From positions 1 to 20,702 of the forward strand of contig JARROJ010000048.1 of NCBI GenBank assembly GCA_037384065.1: 20,702 bases of DNA, written 5' to 3'. The position numbers and the translations under genes were made by a program. Numbering within the stretch: the stretch's first letter is position 1; the number at the start of each line of letters is the position of its first letter. The notes under the pieces were generated by a model. The model searched no databases, had not been told where the DNA came from, and saw only the letters and a program-made list of their open reading frames with translations. The DNA is from JABDPF01 sp037384065. GTDB lineage: Bacteria; Pseudomonadota; Gammaproteobacteria; Xanthomonadales; SZUA-36. Positions 8,327 through 15,701 of the stretch are shown here, piece by piece.

Positions 8327-8853
8327 AAACGTCATTTATCGGCAAGGCGCTGGCGTTCTGCCTGACCGCGCTGCTGGCCCTGCCGGCCGTGGCCCAGGAG
8401 GATGCCCTGAAAGGCTACTCGGGGTACGTCGATTTCGGTGAACTCACCGAGATTTTCGGTGAGCCATCGGTCCAGATCTCGGTCGGCGAGGCGCTGCTCA
8501 ACCTGGTGGGCTCGCTGAGCGCGGAAGAGGATCCGGAAGCCGCCGCCCTGTTCACGCGGCTCAAGGGCGTTCGCGTCAACGTGTTCGAAAACCGCGAAAT
8601 TCCGGCCGCAGGCCTCGACCTGGTGCGCGACGTTTCGTCCAAGCTCAGCGCCCAGGGCTGGGAGTCCGTGGTGACCGTGAACTCGGATGACGAGCAGGTG
8701 CGCATCTTCATGAAGATGAACGGTGAAAAGGTCGACGGCATCACCGTGATGGCGGTCGAGCCGACCGAGGCGGTGTTCGTCAACGTGATCGGCGACATCA
8801 ATCCGGCCGAACTCGAAAAAGTCATGGACAACTTCGATGTCGACATCCAGTAA
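8323..8853 (+). CDS. DUF4252 domain protein, exported
   Basis: A 176-residue protein with a clear Sec signal peptide: KTSFIGK, a hydrophobic core, then LPAVA with cleavage expected after residue 24. The mature part is a DUF4252 domain (about 35-175), recognisable by GVRVNVFE, LSAQGWESVV and the VFVNVIGDINPAEL motif. The family has no known biochemical function; members are often encoded beside ECF sigma factors. GGAGG at 8311-8315 precedes the ATG at 8323. Its last 17 nt overlap the following paralogue, with which it shares the whole domain layout. Confidence 0.85.
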   Translation: MKTSFIGKALAFCLTALLALPAVAQEDALKGYSGYVDFGELTEIFGEPSVQISVGEALLNLVGSLSAEEDPEAAALFTRLKGVRVNVFENREIPAAGLDLVRDVSSKLSAQGWESVVTVNSDDEQVRIFMKMNGEKVDGITVMAVEPTEAVFVNVIGDINPAELEKVMDNFDVDIQ

Positions 8854-9406
8854 GCGATCCCGGACGGCGGCGATCGCGGCAACCCTGGCGCTGCTACTGA
8901 CCGGCTGCGGGTTGACCGCGCCGCGCGGCAACGACGGGTTTGCGAATCTCGACTCGCTCGGCCTGAGCGATACCGACCGGGTTTTCAGCCTGTCGCTCGG
9001 GCCGGCGATACTGAACTTCGCCGCGGACCACGTCGACGATGACCCGGAAACGCAGGCTCTGCTGCGCAGCCTCGATGGCATTCGCATCCGGGTTTACGAA
9101 GTCGATGGCGATCCGCTCCGCGTCGCCGCCCGAATGACGCGCATGAGCGACCGGTTGCAGGCGGACGGTTGGGAGCCGGTGATGCTGGTGCGGCAGCCGG
9201 ATCAGCAGGCGCACATGCTGCTGCGCGTGATCGACGGACGCATCCACGGCATGACCGTGCTGGTGCTGGACGATGACGCCGAGGCGGTGGTGATCAACCT
9301 GATGGGCGATATCCAGCCCGCGCAGTTCGGCGACGTGATGGTCGCCATGGACATGGACAGCCCCGGCGTCGAGCCCGCGCAACCGGCCGGCGGCCCGGGC
9401 GGATGA
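8837..9406 (+). CDS. DUF4252 domain lipoprotein
   Basis: A 189-residue paralogue of the preceding protein. The N-terminus has a lipobox LTGC with Cys24 as the lipidated residue, and no Asp at +2, which favours outer-membrane sorting. The domain repeats the same landmarks: GIRIRVYEV, LQADGWEPVM, and VVINLMGDIQPAQF. The C-terminal tail is Pro/Gly-rich. It starts inside the end of the upstream gene (17-nt overlap in another frame), so the pair is surely co-expressed. Its stop is 3 nt from the convergent DUF4242 gene. Function unknown; envelope stress sensing or a response-target role is inferred from the sigma/anti-sigma neighbours. Confidence 0.85.
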   Translation: MSTSSKRSRTAAIAATLALLLTGCGLTAPRGNDGFANLDSLGLSDTDRVFSLSLGPAILNFAADHVDDDPETQALLRSLDGIRIRVYEVDGDPLRVAARMTRMSDRLQADGWEPVMLVRQPDQQAHMLLRVIDGRIHGMTVLVLDDDAEAVVINLMGDIQPAQFGDVMVAMDMDSPGVEPAQPAGGPGG

Positions 9407-9409
9407 CGC

Positions 9410-9691
9410 TCAGGGATCGTCGCGCACGATGACGGTATCGGCGACCGCGATGATCTCGTCGACCGGCAGATCCGCGCGCCCGGCATGTTCTTCGATCGCG
9501 GCTTCGTCTTCGGCCTGGTAGATGCACACGGTGCCCAGCGTGCCGTCTTCTTCGTCGAGCACGTAAGACCGGATCCAGCGCACGCGTTCGTCCATTTCCT
9601 CGTCGGCGACACGCCTCGATTCCTGGGCGGCGGCTTGCAGCGCATCGGTCGATTCCCAGGCGCTGCGGCGAAATATCACGTAAGTTTGCAT
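9410..9691 (-). CDS. DUF4242 domain small protein
   Basis: A 93-residue soluble protein. MQTYVIFRR, VRWIRSYVLDEEDGTLGTVCIYQ and EEHAGRADLPVDEI are the hallmark blocks of DUF4242, a small ferredoxin-like alpha/beta fold. A Streptomyces member (SCO4226) binds nickel; whether this one does is unknown. The ATG at 9691 has CAGGAG upstream, preceded immediately by a 7-bp GC-rich hairpin (9706-9724). It is divergent from the DUF192 gene and convergent with the DUF4252 lipoprotein gene. Confidence 0.8.
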   Translation of the reverse strand: MQTYVIFRRSAWESTDALQAAAQESRRVADEEMDERVRWIRSYVLDEEDGTLGTVCIYQAEDEAAIEEHAGRADLPVDEIIAVADTVIVRDDP

Positions 9692-9705
9692 GATGATTCT
9701 CCTGG

Positions 9706-9724
9706 GGGCCGGTTCATCCGGCCC
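9706..9724 (-). promoter_or_regulatory. 5'-leader hairpin beside the DUF4242 ribosome-binding site
   Basis: GGGCCGG (9706-9712) and CCGGCCC (9718-9724) form a perfect 7-bp stem with a 5-nt loop in the leader of the DUF4242 mRNA. It sits 2-3 nt from the Shine-Dalgarno sequence. A -10-like TATGCT (plus 9742-9747) lies upstream, so the hairpin would be transcribed. It might limit ribosome access or stabilise the 5' end; this is inference. Confidence 0.4.
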
Positions 9725-9812
9725 TCGGTTCTCGCCTTCTCAGCATACAACAGTTCACGGCTTTTACCGCGCGAGCATTGAAAATGCGGTCACCCTTGCG
9801 CACACTGCGCGC

Positions 9813-10232
9813 ATGCGATTCTTCTGGATGATTCCATTGGTGCTGGCTTGCGTTTCCTGCATGGCGCGTGAGCCCCACGTCGTCCTCAACGGCGAGGCCT
9901 TCAGCGTCGAGCTGGCCGAAACCCGGGACAAGCAGACGCTGGGCCTGATGTTTCGCGACGAACTGCCCGACGATCACGGCATGCTGTTCCTGTTCCCGGT
10001 CGAGGCGATGCGCAGTTTCTGGATGAAAAATACCCGCATTCCGCTGGATATTTTCTACTTCGACGAAGAGTTGCGGCTGATCAACGTGCAGACCGCGCGC
10101 CCGTGCCGGGTCCGCAACTGTCCGGTTTATCCGAGCACGGCGCCCGCCAAGTACGTGCTGGAGCTCAACGCCGGAAAGGCGGAGGAACTCGGTGCGCAGC
10201 CCGGCGATCGGCTCGAACTGCATCTCGACTGA
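9813..10232 (+). CDS. DUF192 family exported protein
   Basis: A 139-residue protein beginning with a signal sequence, MRFFWMIPLVLACVSCMA. Either VLAC (Cys13) or CVSC (Cys16) could act as a lipobox, so lipidation is possible but not certain. The remainder is a DUF192 domain: LGLMFRDELPDDHGMLFLF, then SFWMKNTRIPLDIFYFDE and a C-terminal LEL...GDRLELHL. DUF192 is a small beta-barrel-like fold of unknown function, widely conserved in Gram-negative bacteria. Starts further upstream in the same frame (to 9690) would destroy the signal peptide and overlap the divergent gene. Confidence 0.85.
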   Translation: MRFFWMIPLVLACVSCMAREPHVVLNGEAFSVELAETRDKQTLGLMFRDELPDDHGMLFLFPVEAMRSFWMKNTRIPLDIFYFDEELRLINVQTARPCRVRNCPVYPSTAPAKYVLELNAGKAEELGAQPGDRLELHLD

Positions 10233-10515
10233 GCGCCTCCGTTCCGGCGTCAGGAATCCCGATCCGCGTCATCACGGTCATGTCGGGCTGAACGGGCGCC
10301 GGGCGGTCTCGTGGATCGAGGCCTTTGCAGGGGGCGTCCTCGAGTGGCACGAACATGTTCTCGCGGTTCGGAATGCGTGCGCCGCGTGACCGCGCCCGGA
10401 ACGAACGCGGTCGATTTTCGGTCATCCGTTGCGCGATTCCTTCGATCTGTGGTTTCATCGCCGAGGCGTATCGACGCGTCAATCACGAGCAATGACCAAA
10501 ACAAAGGAGAGAGAC

Positions 10516-10848
10516 ATGGCAGGTAAATTCGTCGTTTTCAAAGGCAAGAACGGAGAGGACTACTTCAGGCTGAAGGCCGGTAACGGTGAGATCATCCTGT
10601 CCAGCGAGGGCTACAAATCCCGCAAGTCCTGTCTCAACGGCATCGAATCGGTGCGCAAGAATTCGCAGGACGAGGCCCGCTTCGTGTGCAACACGGCGAA
10701 GGACGGCCGCATGTATTTCAAGCTGATGGCGACCAACGGCCAGGAGATCGGACGCAGCCAGATGTACAAGTCCGAGAGCGGTTGCAAGAACGGCATCAAA
10801 TCGGTGGCCAAGAACGCCGCGGATGCCGCGGTGGTCGAAGAAGAATAG
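10516..10848 (+). CDS. YegP family protein with two DUF1508 repeats
   Basis: A 110-residue protein made of two DUF1508 (UPF0339) repeats, about 1-52 and 53-104. Each follows the pattern F-x-x-(K/N)-G-(E/R)-x-Y-F-(R/K)-L-x-A-x-N-G-x-x-I, then (S/Q)-x-(G/M)-Y-K-S, C-x-N-G-I, S-V-x-K-N. The tandem form is that of E. coli YegP; the function is not established. AAAGGAG before the ATG at 10516 decides the start over upstream in-frame codons. The 283-nt gap before it (10233-10515) shows no gene or clear promoter. A strong terminator follows directly. Confidence 0.88.
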   Translation: MAGKFVVFKGKNGEDYFRLKAGNGEIILSSEGYKSRKSCLNGIESVRKNSQDEARFVCNTAKDGRMYFKLMATNGQEIGRSQMYKSESGCKNGIKSVAKNAADAAVVEEE

Positions 10849-10864
10849 ACCGCACGACGCGTGG

Positions 10865-10889
10865 AAAAGCGGGTTCCGGCCCGCTTTTT
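10865..10889 (+). terminator. Intrinsic terminator after the YegP-family gene
   Basis: AAAAGCGGG (10865-10873) and CCCGCTTTT (10880-10888) form a 9-bp stem around a 6-nt loop, ending in five T residues. It lies 16 nt past the stop codon, and isolates this gene from cpdA downstream. The flanking A and T tracts make it potentially bidirectional. Confidence 0.85.
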
Positions 10890-10924
10890 CGCTCGACGGA
10901 CGTCCTGGTCAGAACATTCAGCGA

Positions 10925-11704
10925 ATGTCGCGCAATGCGCTGACGGATCTGCGGATCATCCAGCTGAGTGACTGTCACGTCTCCGCGGACCGTTCCGCGC
11001 TGTACCGTGGCGTGAATGCCGAACGGAACCTGGCCGGCCTGTTGCCGGCGATTCGCCGCTGGCAGCCCGATCTGATCCTGTTGACTGGCGACGTCAGCGA
11101 GGATGCTTCGGCGCCGTCCTACGGCCGCGTTGCCGCGTTGCTCGACTCCCTCGGCTCGCCCGTGCTGGCGTTACCGGGCAACCATGACGACGCGGCGGTC
11201 ATGCGCCGGTATTTTCCGCGCGGGCCCTGGGACGCGCCGTTGTTCCACGAAGCGCGCGGCTGGCAGCTGGTCCTGCTCGACTCCGCGGCGCCCGGCCGCA
11301 TCGACGGGGTGCTGTCGCGGTCGCAACTGCAGGCGCTCAAGACCGGGTTGCAACGCTGCCGTTCCGAACACATCCTGGTCGGCCTCCATCACCAGCCGGT
11401 GCCCGTGGGATCACACTGGATCGACCGCTATGCGCTGGATGACGCGGAGTGGTTGTTCGGCCTGCTGGACCGCGACCCGCGGATTCGGTGCATCACGTTC
11501 GGCCATGTCCATCAGGCCATCGGCCTGGAGCGGAACGGCGCCCTGTTGCTGGGCGCGCCGTCGAGCGTGGCCAACAGCCTGCCGGGACGCGAGAAATTCA
11601 CCCTCGACGTCGCCGGTCCGGCCTGCCGCTGGCTGCGCCTCGGCGCCGGCGGCCGGATCGAAACCGGCATCCTGCACGCCGATCCGGCGCGACGCCGGGA
11701 TTAG
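10925..11704 (+). CDS. cpdA: 3',5'-cyclic-AMP phosphodiesterase CpdA-like metallophosphoesterase
   Basis: A 259-residue calcineurin-type phosphoesterase. Metal-binding motifs appear in order: D16-x-H18 (LSDCH), GDVSED (55-60), GNHD (85-88), LHHQP (H155, H156), and GHVH (193-196). The DSAAPGRIDGVLS, SWLD-like SHWIDRYAL and LLLGAPSS segments follow E. coli CpdA throughout, which hydrolyses cAMP to AMP. The start at 10925 places the first motif at the usual distance; a longer in-frame version back to 10823 would run through the terminator of the preceding gene. No clear Shine-Dalgarno is visible. Related metallophosphoesterases of unknown substrate are the main alternative. Confidence 0.87.
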   Translation: MSRNALTDLRIIQLSDCHVSADRSALYRGVNAERNLAGLLPAIRRWQPDLILLTGDVSEDASAPSYGRVAALLDSLGSPVLALPGNHDDAAVMRRYFPRGPWDAPLFHEARGWQLVLLDSAAPGRIDGVLSRSQLQALKTGLQRCRSEHILVGLHHQPVPVGSHWIDRYALDDAEWLFGLLDRDPRIRCITFGHVHQAIGLERNGALLLGAPSSVANSLPGREKFTLDVAGPACRWLRLGAGGRIETGILHADPARRRD

Positions 11705-11839
11705 TCCTTACTGTCTGATCTTCCGGCCGCGCAAGCGGCGCGCGGCATCATCGGGTTTGATGCTGTGGGCGGGCGCCGCGAAGGTGCCGGGCGCCGGAGA
11801 TCGCTCGTCCCTTGCGGTCCCGTGACGGTCGGTCGGGGG

Positions 11840-12037
11840 CTAATCCTCCTGCGGCAGCACCAGCCACAGGATCAGGTAGACGAGGATGCCGGGAAAAGCG
11901 GCGGACAATACCGACAGCAGCACGTAGGCGACCCGCGTACCGGTGACGGACCAGCCGAAATGACGCGCGATTCCGGCGCACACGCCACCGATCATCGCAT
12001 TGCGCCGCGAACGTTTGATGCCGCCTCGTTTGTTCAT
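11840..12037 (-). CDS. PspC domain membrane protein
   Basis: A 65-residue protein consisting of little more than a PspC domain: a basic N-terminus (NKRGGIKRSRRN), the motif MIGGVCAGIARHFGWSV, and a hydrophobic hairpin VAYVLLSVLSAAFPGILVYLILWLVLP. PspC-type proteins sit in the inner membrane and take part in envelope-stress responses; no pspA, pspB or pspF is nearby, so the link to phage-shock control is only by domain. The ATG at 12037 is preferred to a TTG at 12055, because a -10 box lies between them. It follows the rubredoxin gene on the same strand after 43 nt. Confidence 0.82.
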   Translation of the reverse strand: MNKRGGIKRSRRNAMIGGVCAGIARHFGWSVTGTRVAYVLLSVLSAAFPGILVYLILWLVLPQED

Positions 12038-12043
12038 GGGTCT

Positions 12044-12063
12044 AGGATAGCGCAAATTTGCGC
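12044..12063 (-). promoter_or_regulatory. -10 box and 14-bp palindrome ahead of the PspC-domain gene
   Basis: On the minus strand TATCCT (plus 12044-12049) ends 6 nt before the ATG at 12037, which would make the transcript leaderless. Directly upstream is the perfect palindrome GCGCAAATTTGCGC (12050-12063), covering the promoter spacer. This is where a dimeric regulator would act. Neither regulator nor promoter use is known. Confidence 0.45.
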
Positions 12064-12080
12064 GGTCGAGCGACGCGCGG

Positions 12081-12263
12081 TCAGAGTTCGATCATCTCGA
12101 AGTCTTCCTTGCCGGCGCCGCAGTCGGGGCAGACCCAGTATTCGGGCACGTCTTCCCAACGGGTGCCGGGGGCAATCCCGTCATCGGGCGCGCCGGCCTC
12201 TTCGTCGTAGACCCAGCCGCAGATGATGCAGACCCAGGATTTGAATGGTTTCGTTTCGCTCAT
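12081..12263 (-). CDS. rubA: Rubredoxin
   Basis: A 60-residue rubredoxin, a small one-iron electron carrier. The two iron-binding knuckles are C-I-I-C-G-W-V-Y-D and C-P-D-C-G-A, with the DDGIAPGTRWEDVPEYWVCP core between them that is nearly invariant in the family. Length and a single domain match the classical soluble form. The ATG at 12263 was chosen from the family N-terminus (ETKPFKSWVC). It is divergent from hemL across 112 nt. The partner is unknown: no alkane hydroxylase or rubredoxin reductase gene is adjacent, though the flavoenzyme at 5862-7280 lies 5 kb away. Confidence 0.95.
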   Translation of the reverse strand: MSETKPFKSWVCIICGWVYDEEAGAPDDGIAPGTRWEDVPEYWVCPDCGAGKEDFEMIEL

Positions 12264-12326
12264 GGCTTCCGTCGCCGATTCGAAAAGGTGCGTAGTGTGC
12301 CACGACCGTCCGTCGCGATAAACCGT

Positions 12327-12332
12327 TACAAT
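12327..12332 (+). promoter_or_regulatory. Probable -10 box of hemL
   Basis: TACAAT matches five of six bases of the sigma-70 -10 consensus and lies 43 nt before the hemL ATG, in the rubredoxin-hemL divergent gap. No convincing -35 hexamer is seen at 16-18 nt. Confidence 0.5.
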
Positions 12333-12375
12333 AGCCGTCCCCGTGAATTGCGAACCGCGATGAGCACCGTTAGCC

Positions 12376-13656
12376 ATGAATTCCAGTAAAGAACTGATCA
12401 CCCGGGCCCGGGTCCACATTCCCGGCGGCGTCAATTCCCCCGTCCGCGCATTCAACGGCGTCGGCGGCGACCCGCTGTTTTTCGAGCGCGCCGAGGGGCC
12501 GTTCCTGTACGACGTCGACGGCCAAGCCTACATCGATTACGTGGGCTCCTGGGGGCCGGCGATCACCGGCCACGCCCACCCGGAAATCGTCGCCGCGGTG
12601 CAGGAAGCCGCCGCCCGCGGCTTGAGCTTCGGGGCGCCGTGCCCGGCCGAGGTGTCGATGGCCGAACGCCTGTGCGGCATCGTGCCGGGCCTGGAGATGG
12701 TGCGGATGGTCAATTCCGGCACCGAGGCGACCATGAGCGCCGTCCGTGTCGCCCGGGCGGCTACCGGGCGCGACCGCATCATCAAGTTCGAAGGGTGTTA
12801 TCACGGCCACGCCGACGGCTTCCTGGTGAAGGCGGGCAGTGGCGCGCTGACGCTCGGCGTGCCCACGTCGCCGGGCGTGCCGGGCGCGGTCGCGGACCTC
12901 ACGGTGACGCTGCCCTACAACGACCTGGACAGCGTGGCCGAATGCCTCGCGGCGCAGGGCGACGAGATTGCGGCGATCATCGTCGAACCGGTCGCCGGCA
13001 ACATGAACTGCATCCCCGCGGCGCCCGGCTACCTCGAGGGTCTGCGCGAACTGTGCGACACGCACGGCAGCCTGCTGATCTTCGATGAAGTCATGACCGG
13101 CTTCCGCGTCGCGCTGGGCGGCGCGCAGGGCCTGTACGGCGTGACGCCCGACCTGTCGACCTTCGGCAAGGTGATCGGCGGCGGCATGCCGGTCGGCGCG
13201 TTCGGCGGCAAGCGCGCGTACATGGAGCAGGTCGCGCCGAGCGGCCCCGTTTACCAGGCCGGCACGCTGTCCGGCAACCCGGTGGCGATGGCGGCGGGTC
13301 TCGCCAACCTCGAACTGATCAGCCGCGACGGGTTCTTTGAGGACCTCACCGCGAAAACGGCCGCGCTGCTCGAGGGACTGCGCGCCGCCGCGGCGGCGGC
13401 CGGCGTACCCGTGCAGACCACCCAGGCCGGCGGCATGTTCGGGCTGTTTTTCACCGACGCCGAGCGCGTGGTGAATTTCGAACAGGCCGGGGCCTGCGAC
13501 GTCGAGGCGTTCCGAGCGTTCTATCACCATATGCTGGAGCGTGGTGTTTACCTCGCGCCTTCGGCGTTCGAAGCCGGTTTCGTGTCGTCGGCGCACCGCG
13601 ACGAGCATATCGAGGCGACCGTCACCGCCGCGCGGGAGTCGTTCGAGCGGCTGTGA
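12376..13656 (+). CDS. hemL: Glutamate-1-semialdehyde 2,1-aminomutase
   Basis: A 426-residue PLP enzyme that converts glutamate-1-semialdehyde to 5-aminolevulinate in the C5 route to haem. Length and sequence follow E. coli HemL from end to end: IPGGVNSPVRAF at the N-terminus, YVGSWGP, NSGTEATMSA, FEGCYHGH, the DEVMTGFR loop, and the PLP-binding K265 in STFGKVIGGGMPVGAFGG. The C-terminus reads GVYLAPSAFEAGF. No residue looks abnormal. The DedA-fusion gene follows after 47 nt on the same strand and may be read through, although the products have no evident shared role. Confidence 0.97.
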   Translation: MNSSKELITRARVHIPGGVNSPVRAFNGVGGDPLFFERAEGPFLYDVDGQAYIDYVGSWGPAITGHAHPEIVAAVQEAAARGLSFGAPCPAEVSMAERLCGIVPGLEMVRMVNSGTEATMSAVRVARAATGRDRIIKFEGCYHGHADGFLVKAGSGALTLGVPTSPGVPGAVADLTVTLPYNDLDSVAECLAAQGDEIAAIIVEPVAGNMNCIPAAPGYLEGLRELCDTHGSLLIFDEVMTGFRVALGGAQGLYGVTPDLSTFGKVIGGGMPVGAFGGKRAYMEQVAPSGPVYQAGTLSGNPVAMAAGLANLELISRDGFFEDLTAKTAALLEGLRAAAAAAGVPVQTTQAGGMFGLFFTDAERVVNFEQAGACDVEAFRAFYHHMLERGVYLAPSAFEAGFVSSAHRDEHIEATVTAARESFERL

Positions 13657-13703
13657 ACGCGGGGCTTTCGTTCGGCACGAATGGTTCGCACGTCTGAGCG
13701 GCG

Positions 13704-15686
13704 ATGGAAGCCGGCTGGACCCAGGAACTGCTGAACTGGCTCAACGCCCATCCGGGCTGGGGCTTCGTCACGGTATTGCTGGTCGCGTTCTTTGAATCGC
13801 TGGTGCTGGTCGGCATCCTGTTGCCGGGGATGTTCATCCTGTTCGGCGTGGGCGCCCTGATCGGGCTCGGCGTGCTCGAATTGCTGCCCGTCTGGATTGC
13901 CGCCACGACCGGCGCCTTTCTGGGTGATACGCTGAGCTACGCTCTGGGCTACCGCTTCAAGGCGCACCTGGTCGACATCTGGCCGTTTTCCCGTTACCCC
14001 ACGATGATCGACCGCGGCACGGCGTTCTTTCACCGGCACGGCGCCAAGAGCGTGGTGGCCGGCCGCTTCATCGGCCCCCTGCGCCCGGTGATCCCGGCCG
14101 TCGGCGGCATGCTGGGCATGAAGCCGGCGCGTTTCGTCCCGGTCGATCTGACCGCCTGCGTCATCTGGGCGCCGGCCTTGCTGCTGCCCGGCATGCTGTT
14201 CGGCGCGTCACTGGAAGTCGCCGCGCAGTACACCGGCCGGCTCAGCGTCATGCTGATCATTCTGGTGGCCATGCTGTGGCTGATCTGGTGGCTGATCCGG
14301 GCGATCTACGAGCCCCTCGCCAGCCGCTCCGCCCGCTGGGTGCGGCGTTTCATCCGCTGGAGCCGGCGCCATCCGGTACTGGGCCGCATTACCGGGCCGA
14401 TCATCGACCCGGCGCGCCCGGAGGCGTTGTCGGTGACCATGATGGGCCTGCTCCTGGTCGTGATGTTCTGGGGCCTGGTGATGCTGCTGTTCCTGTCGCC
14501 GTTCTCGGCCCAGCCCCAGGCCGCCGACCAGGCCGTGCGCGACCTGGCGCTGGCCCTGCGCAATCACCTGGCCGACCCGGTGATGGTCGCGATTGCGCAG
14601 CTTTCGCGCTGGCCGGTCACGCTGTTCTCGGCGCTGGCCCTGTTGCTGTGGCTGATCGGCGCCGGGCGCCGCAAGGCGGCGTTGCACTGGCTGATCGCCA
14701 TTGGCGGTGGCGGCCTGCTGCACGTGTTGCTCTCCTGGGGCCTGCGCACCACCCCGGAGGTCCTCGAGCTCGGCGACCGCGTTCTGAGCGTGCCCAGCGC
14801 GGCGATGAGTCTGCCGACCGTGGTCCTGGTGTTCTTTGCGGTGATGGAGGCGGGCGAGTTGCGTCGCCGGCACCGGCAATGGCCTTACCTTGCCGCGGGA
14901 CTGATGCTGACGCTGCTGACCTTGGCGCGTCTCTACCTCGGCCTGGAGTGGCTCAGTGGCGCGCTGATGGGGATCCTGTCCGGGCTCGCCTGGGCCGCTG
15001 CGGTCGGTTTCGCCTACCGTCAGCGCGCCCGGCGGCACTTCTCCGGCTCCGCGGCCAGCCTGATCTTCTACGGCGCCCTGGTCCTGCTGTTTGCCTGGCA
15101 GGTCGGCGAGCATACCGACGAGGACCTCGCTGCGCTCCAGTCGACGACCGTCACGCGCTCGATCGACGCGGCGGATTGGTGGCGCGACGGCTGGCGCACC
15201 CTGCCCATGGAGCGGACGCGACTGGCCTCGGTGCCGGCGCGGCGCTTCGACGCCCAGGTTGCGGCGCCGCCCGAACGGCTGGCCGAGCTGCTGCATGCCG
15301 ATGGCTGGGCGCCGGTGCCCGAGAGCGACTGGCGCTGGTTCCTGCAGGCGCTCAACCCCGAGCCGACCGAACGCAGCCTGCCGCTGATCGGCCGGGCTTA
15401 CGAAGGGCGGCCCGAGGCGCTGCTGCTGGAGAAGAACATCGCTCCGGAAGGGCACCTGATGACCATCCGCCTCTGGGATTCGGGCGTGCGCCTGGCGCCG
15501 GACGGCGCCGTCGTCTACCTCGGCCAGGTCACCGAAGAAACGCTGGTGCAGCGTCTCGGCTTGTTCAGCTACTGGCGTGCGACGCAGCCCGATCCCGCGC
15601 GGCTTCGGGGCGTGTTCCGCGCGCTCGAACCGCTCGAGCGCAAGCCCGTTGAAGCGGGCCTGGTCCTGATCCGCGAAGCGCCCTGA
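13704..15686 (+). CDS. DedA - degenerate PAP2 - LssY C-terminal fusion membrane protein
   Basis: A 660-residue inner-membrane protein in three parts. Residues 1-205 are a DedA/VTT domain, the family linked to undecaprenyl-phosphate and phospholipid flipping; its key charges are present (E31, D75, and R121/R127 in GRFIGPLRP). Residues about 240-460 are a PAP2-like bundle in which the phosphatase motifs have decayed: motif 1 is LSWGLRTTPE around R348, the PSGH of motif 2 is PSAA (A367 for His), and motif 3 ARLYLGLEW keeps R409 but has E415 in place of His. Residues about 470-655 are a soluble LssY C-terminal-type domain (PPERLAELLHADGW, LPLIGRAYEGRPEAL). Catalysis by the PAP2 part is therefore unlikely. 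Lipid transport or scaffolding is inferred. Confidence 0.85.
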   Translation: MEAGWTQELLNWLNAHPGWGFVTVLLVAFFESLVLVGILLPGMFILFGVGALIGLGVLELLPVWIAATTGAFLGDTLSYALGYRFKAHLVDIWPFSRYPTMIDRGTAFFHRHGAKSVVAGRFIGPLRPVIPAVGGMLGMKPARFVPVDLTACVIWAPALLLPGMLFGASLEVAAQYTGRLSVMLIILVAMLWLIWWLIRAIYEPLASRSARWVRRFIRWSRRHPVLGRITGPIIDPARPEALSVTMMGLLLVVMFWGLVMLLFLSPFSAQPQAADQAVRDLALALRNHLADPVMVAIAQLSRWPVTLFSALALLLWLIGAGRRKAALHWLIAIGGGGLLHVLLSWGLRTTPEVLELGDRVLSVPSAAMSLPTVVLVFFAVMEAGELRRRHRQWPYLAAGLMLTLLTLARLYLGLEWLSGALMGILSGLAWAAAVGFAYRQRARRHFSGSAASLIFYGALVLLFAWQVGEHTDEDLAALQSTTVTRSIDAADWWRDGWRTLPMERTRLASVPARRFDAQVAAPPERLAELLHADGWAPVPESDWRWFLQALNPEPTERSLPLIGRAYEGRPEALLLEKNIAPEGHLMTIRLWDSGVRLAPDGAVVYLGQVTEETLVQRLGLFSYWRATQPDPARLRGVFRALEPLERKPVEAGLVLIREAP

Positions 15687-15701
15687 CCCGGGCCGGGCGG
15701 G

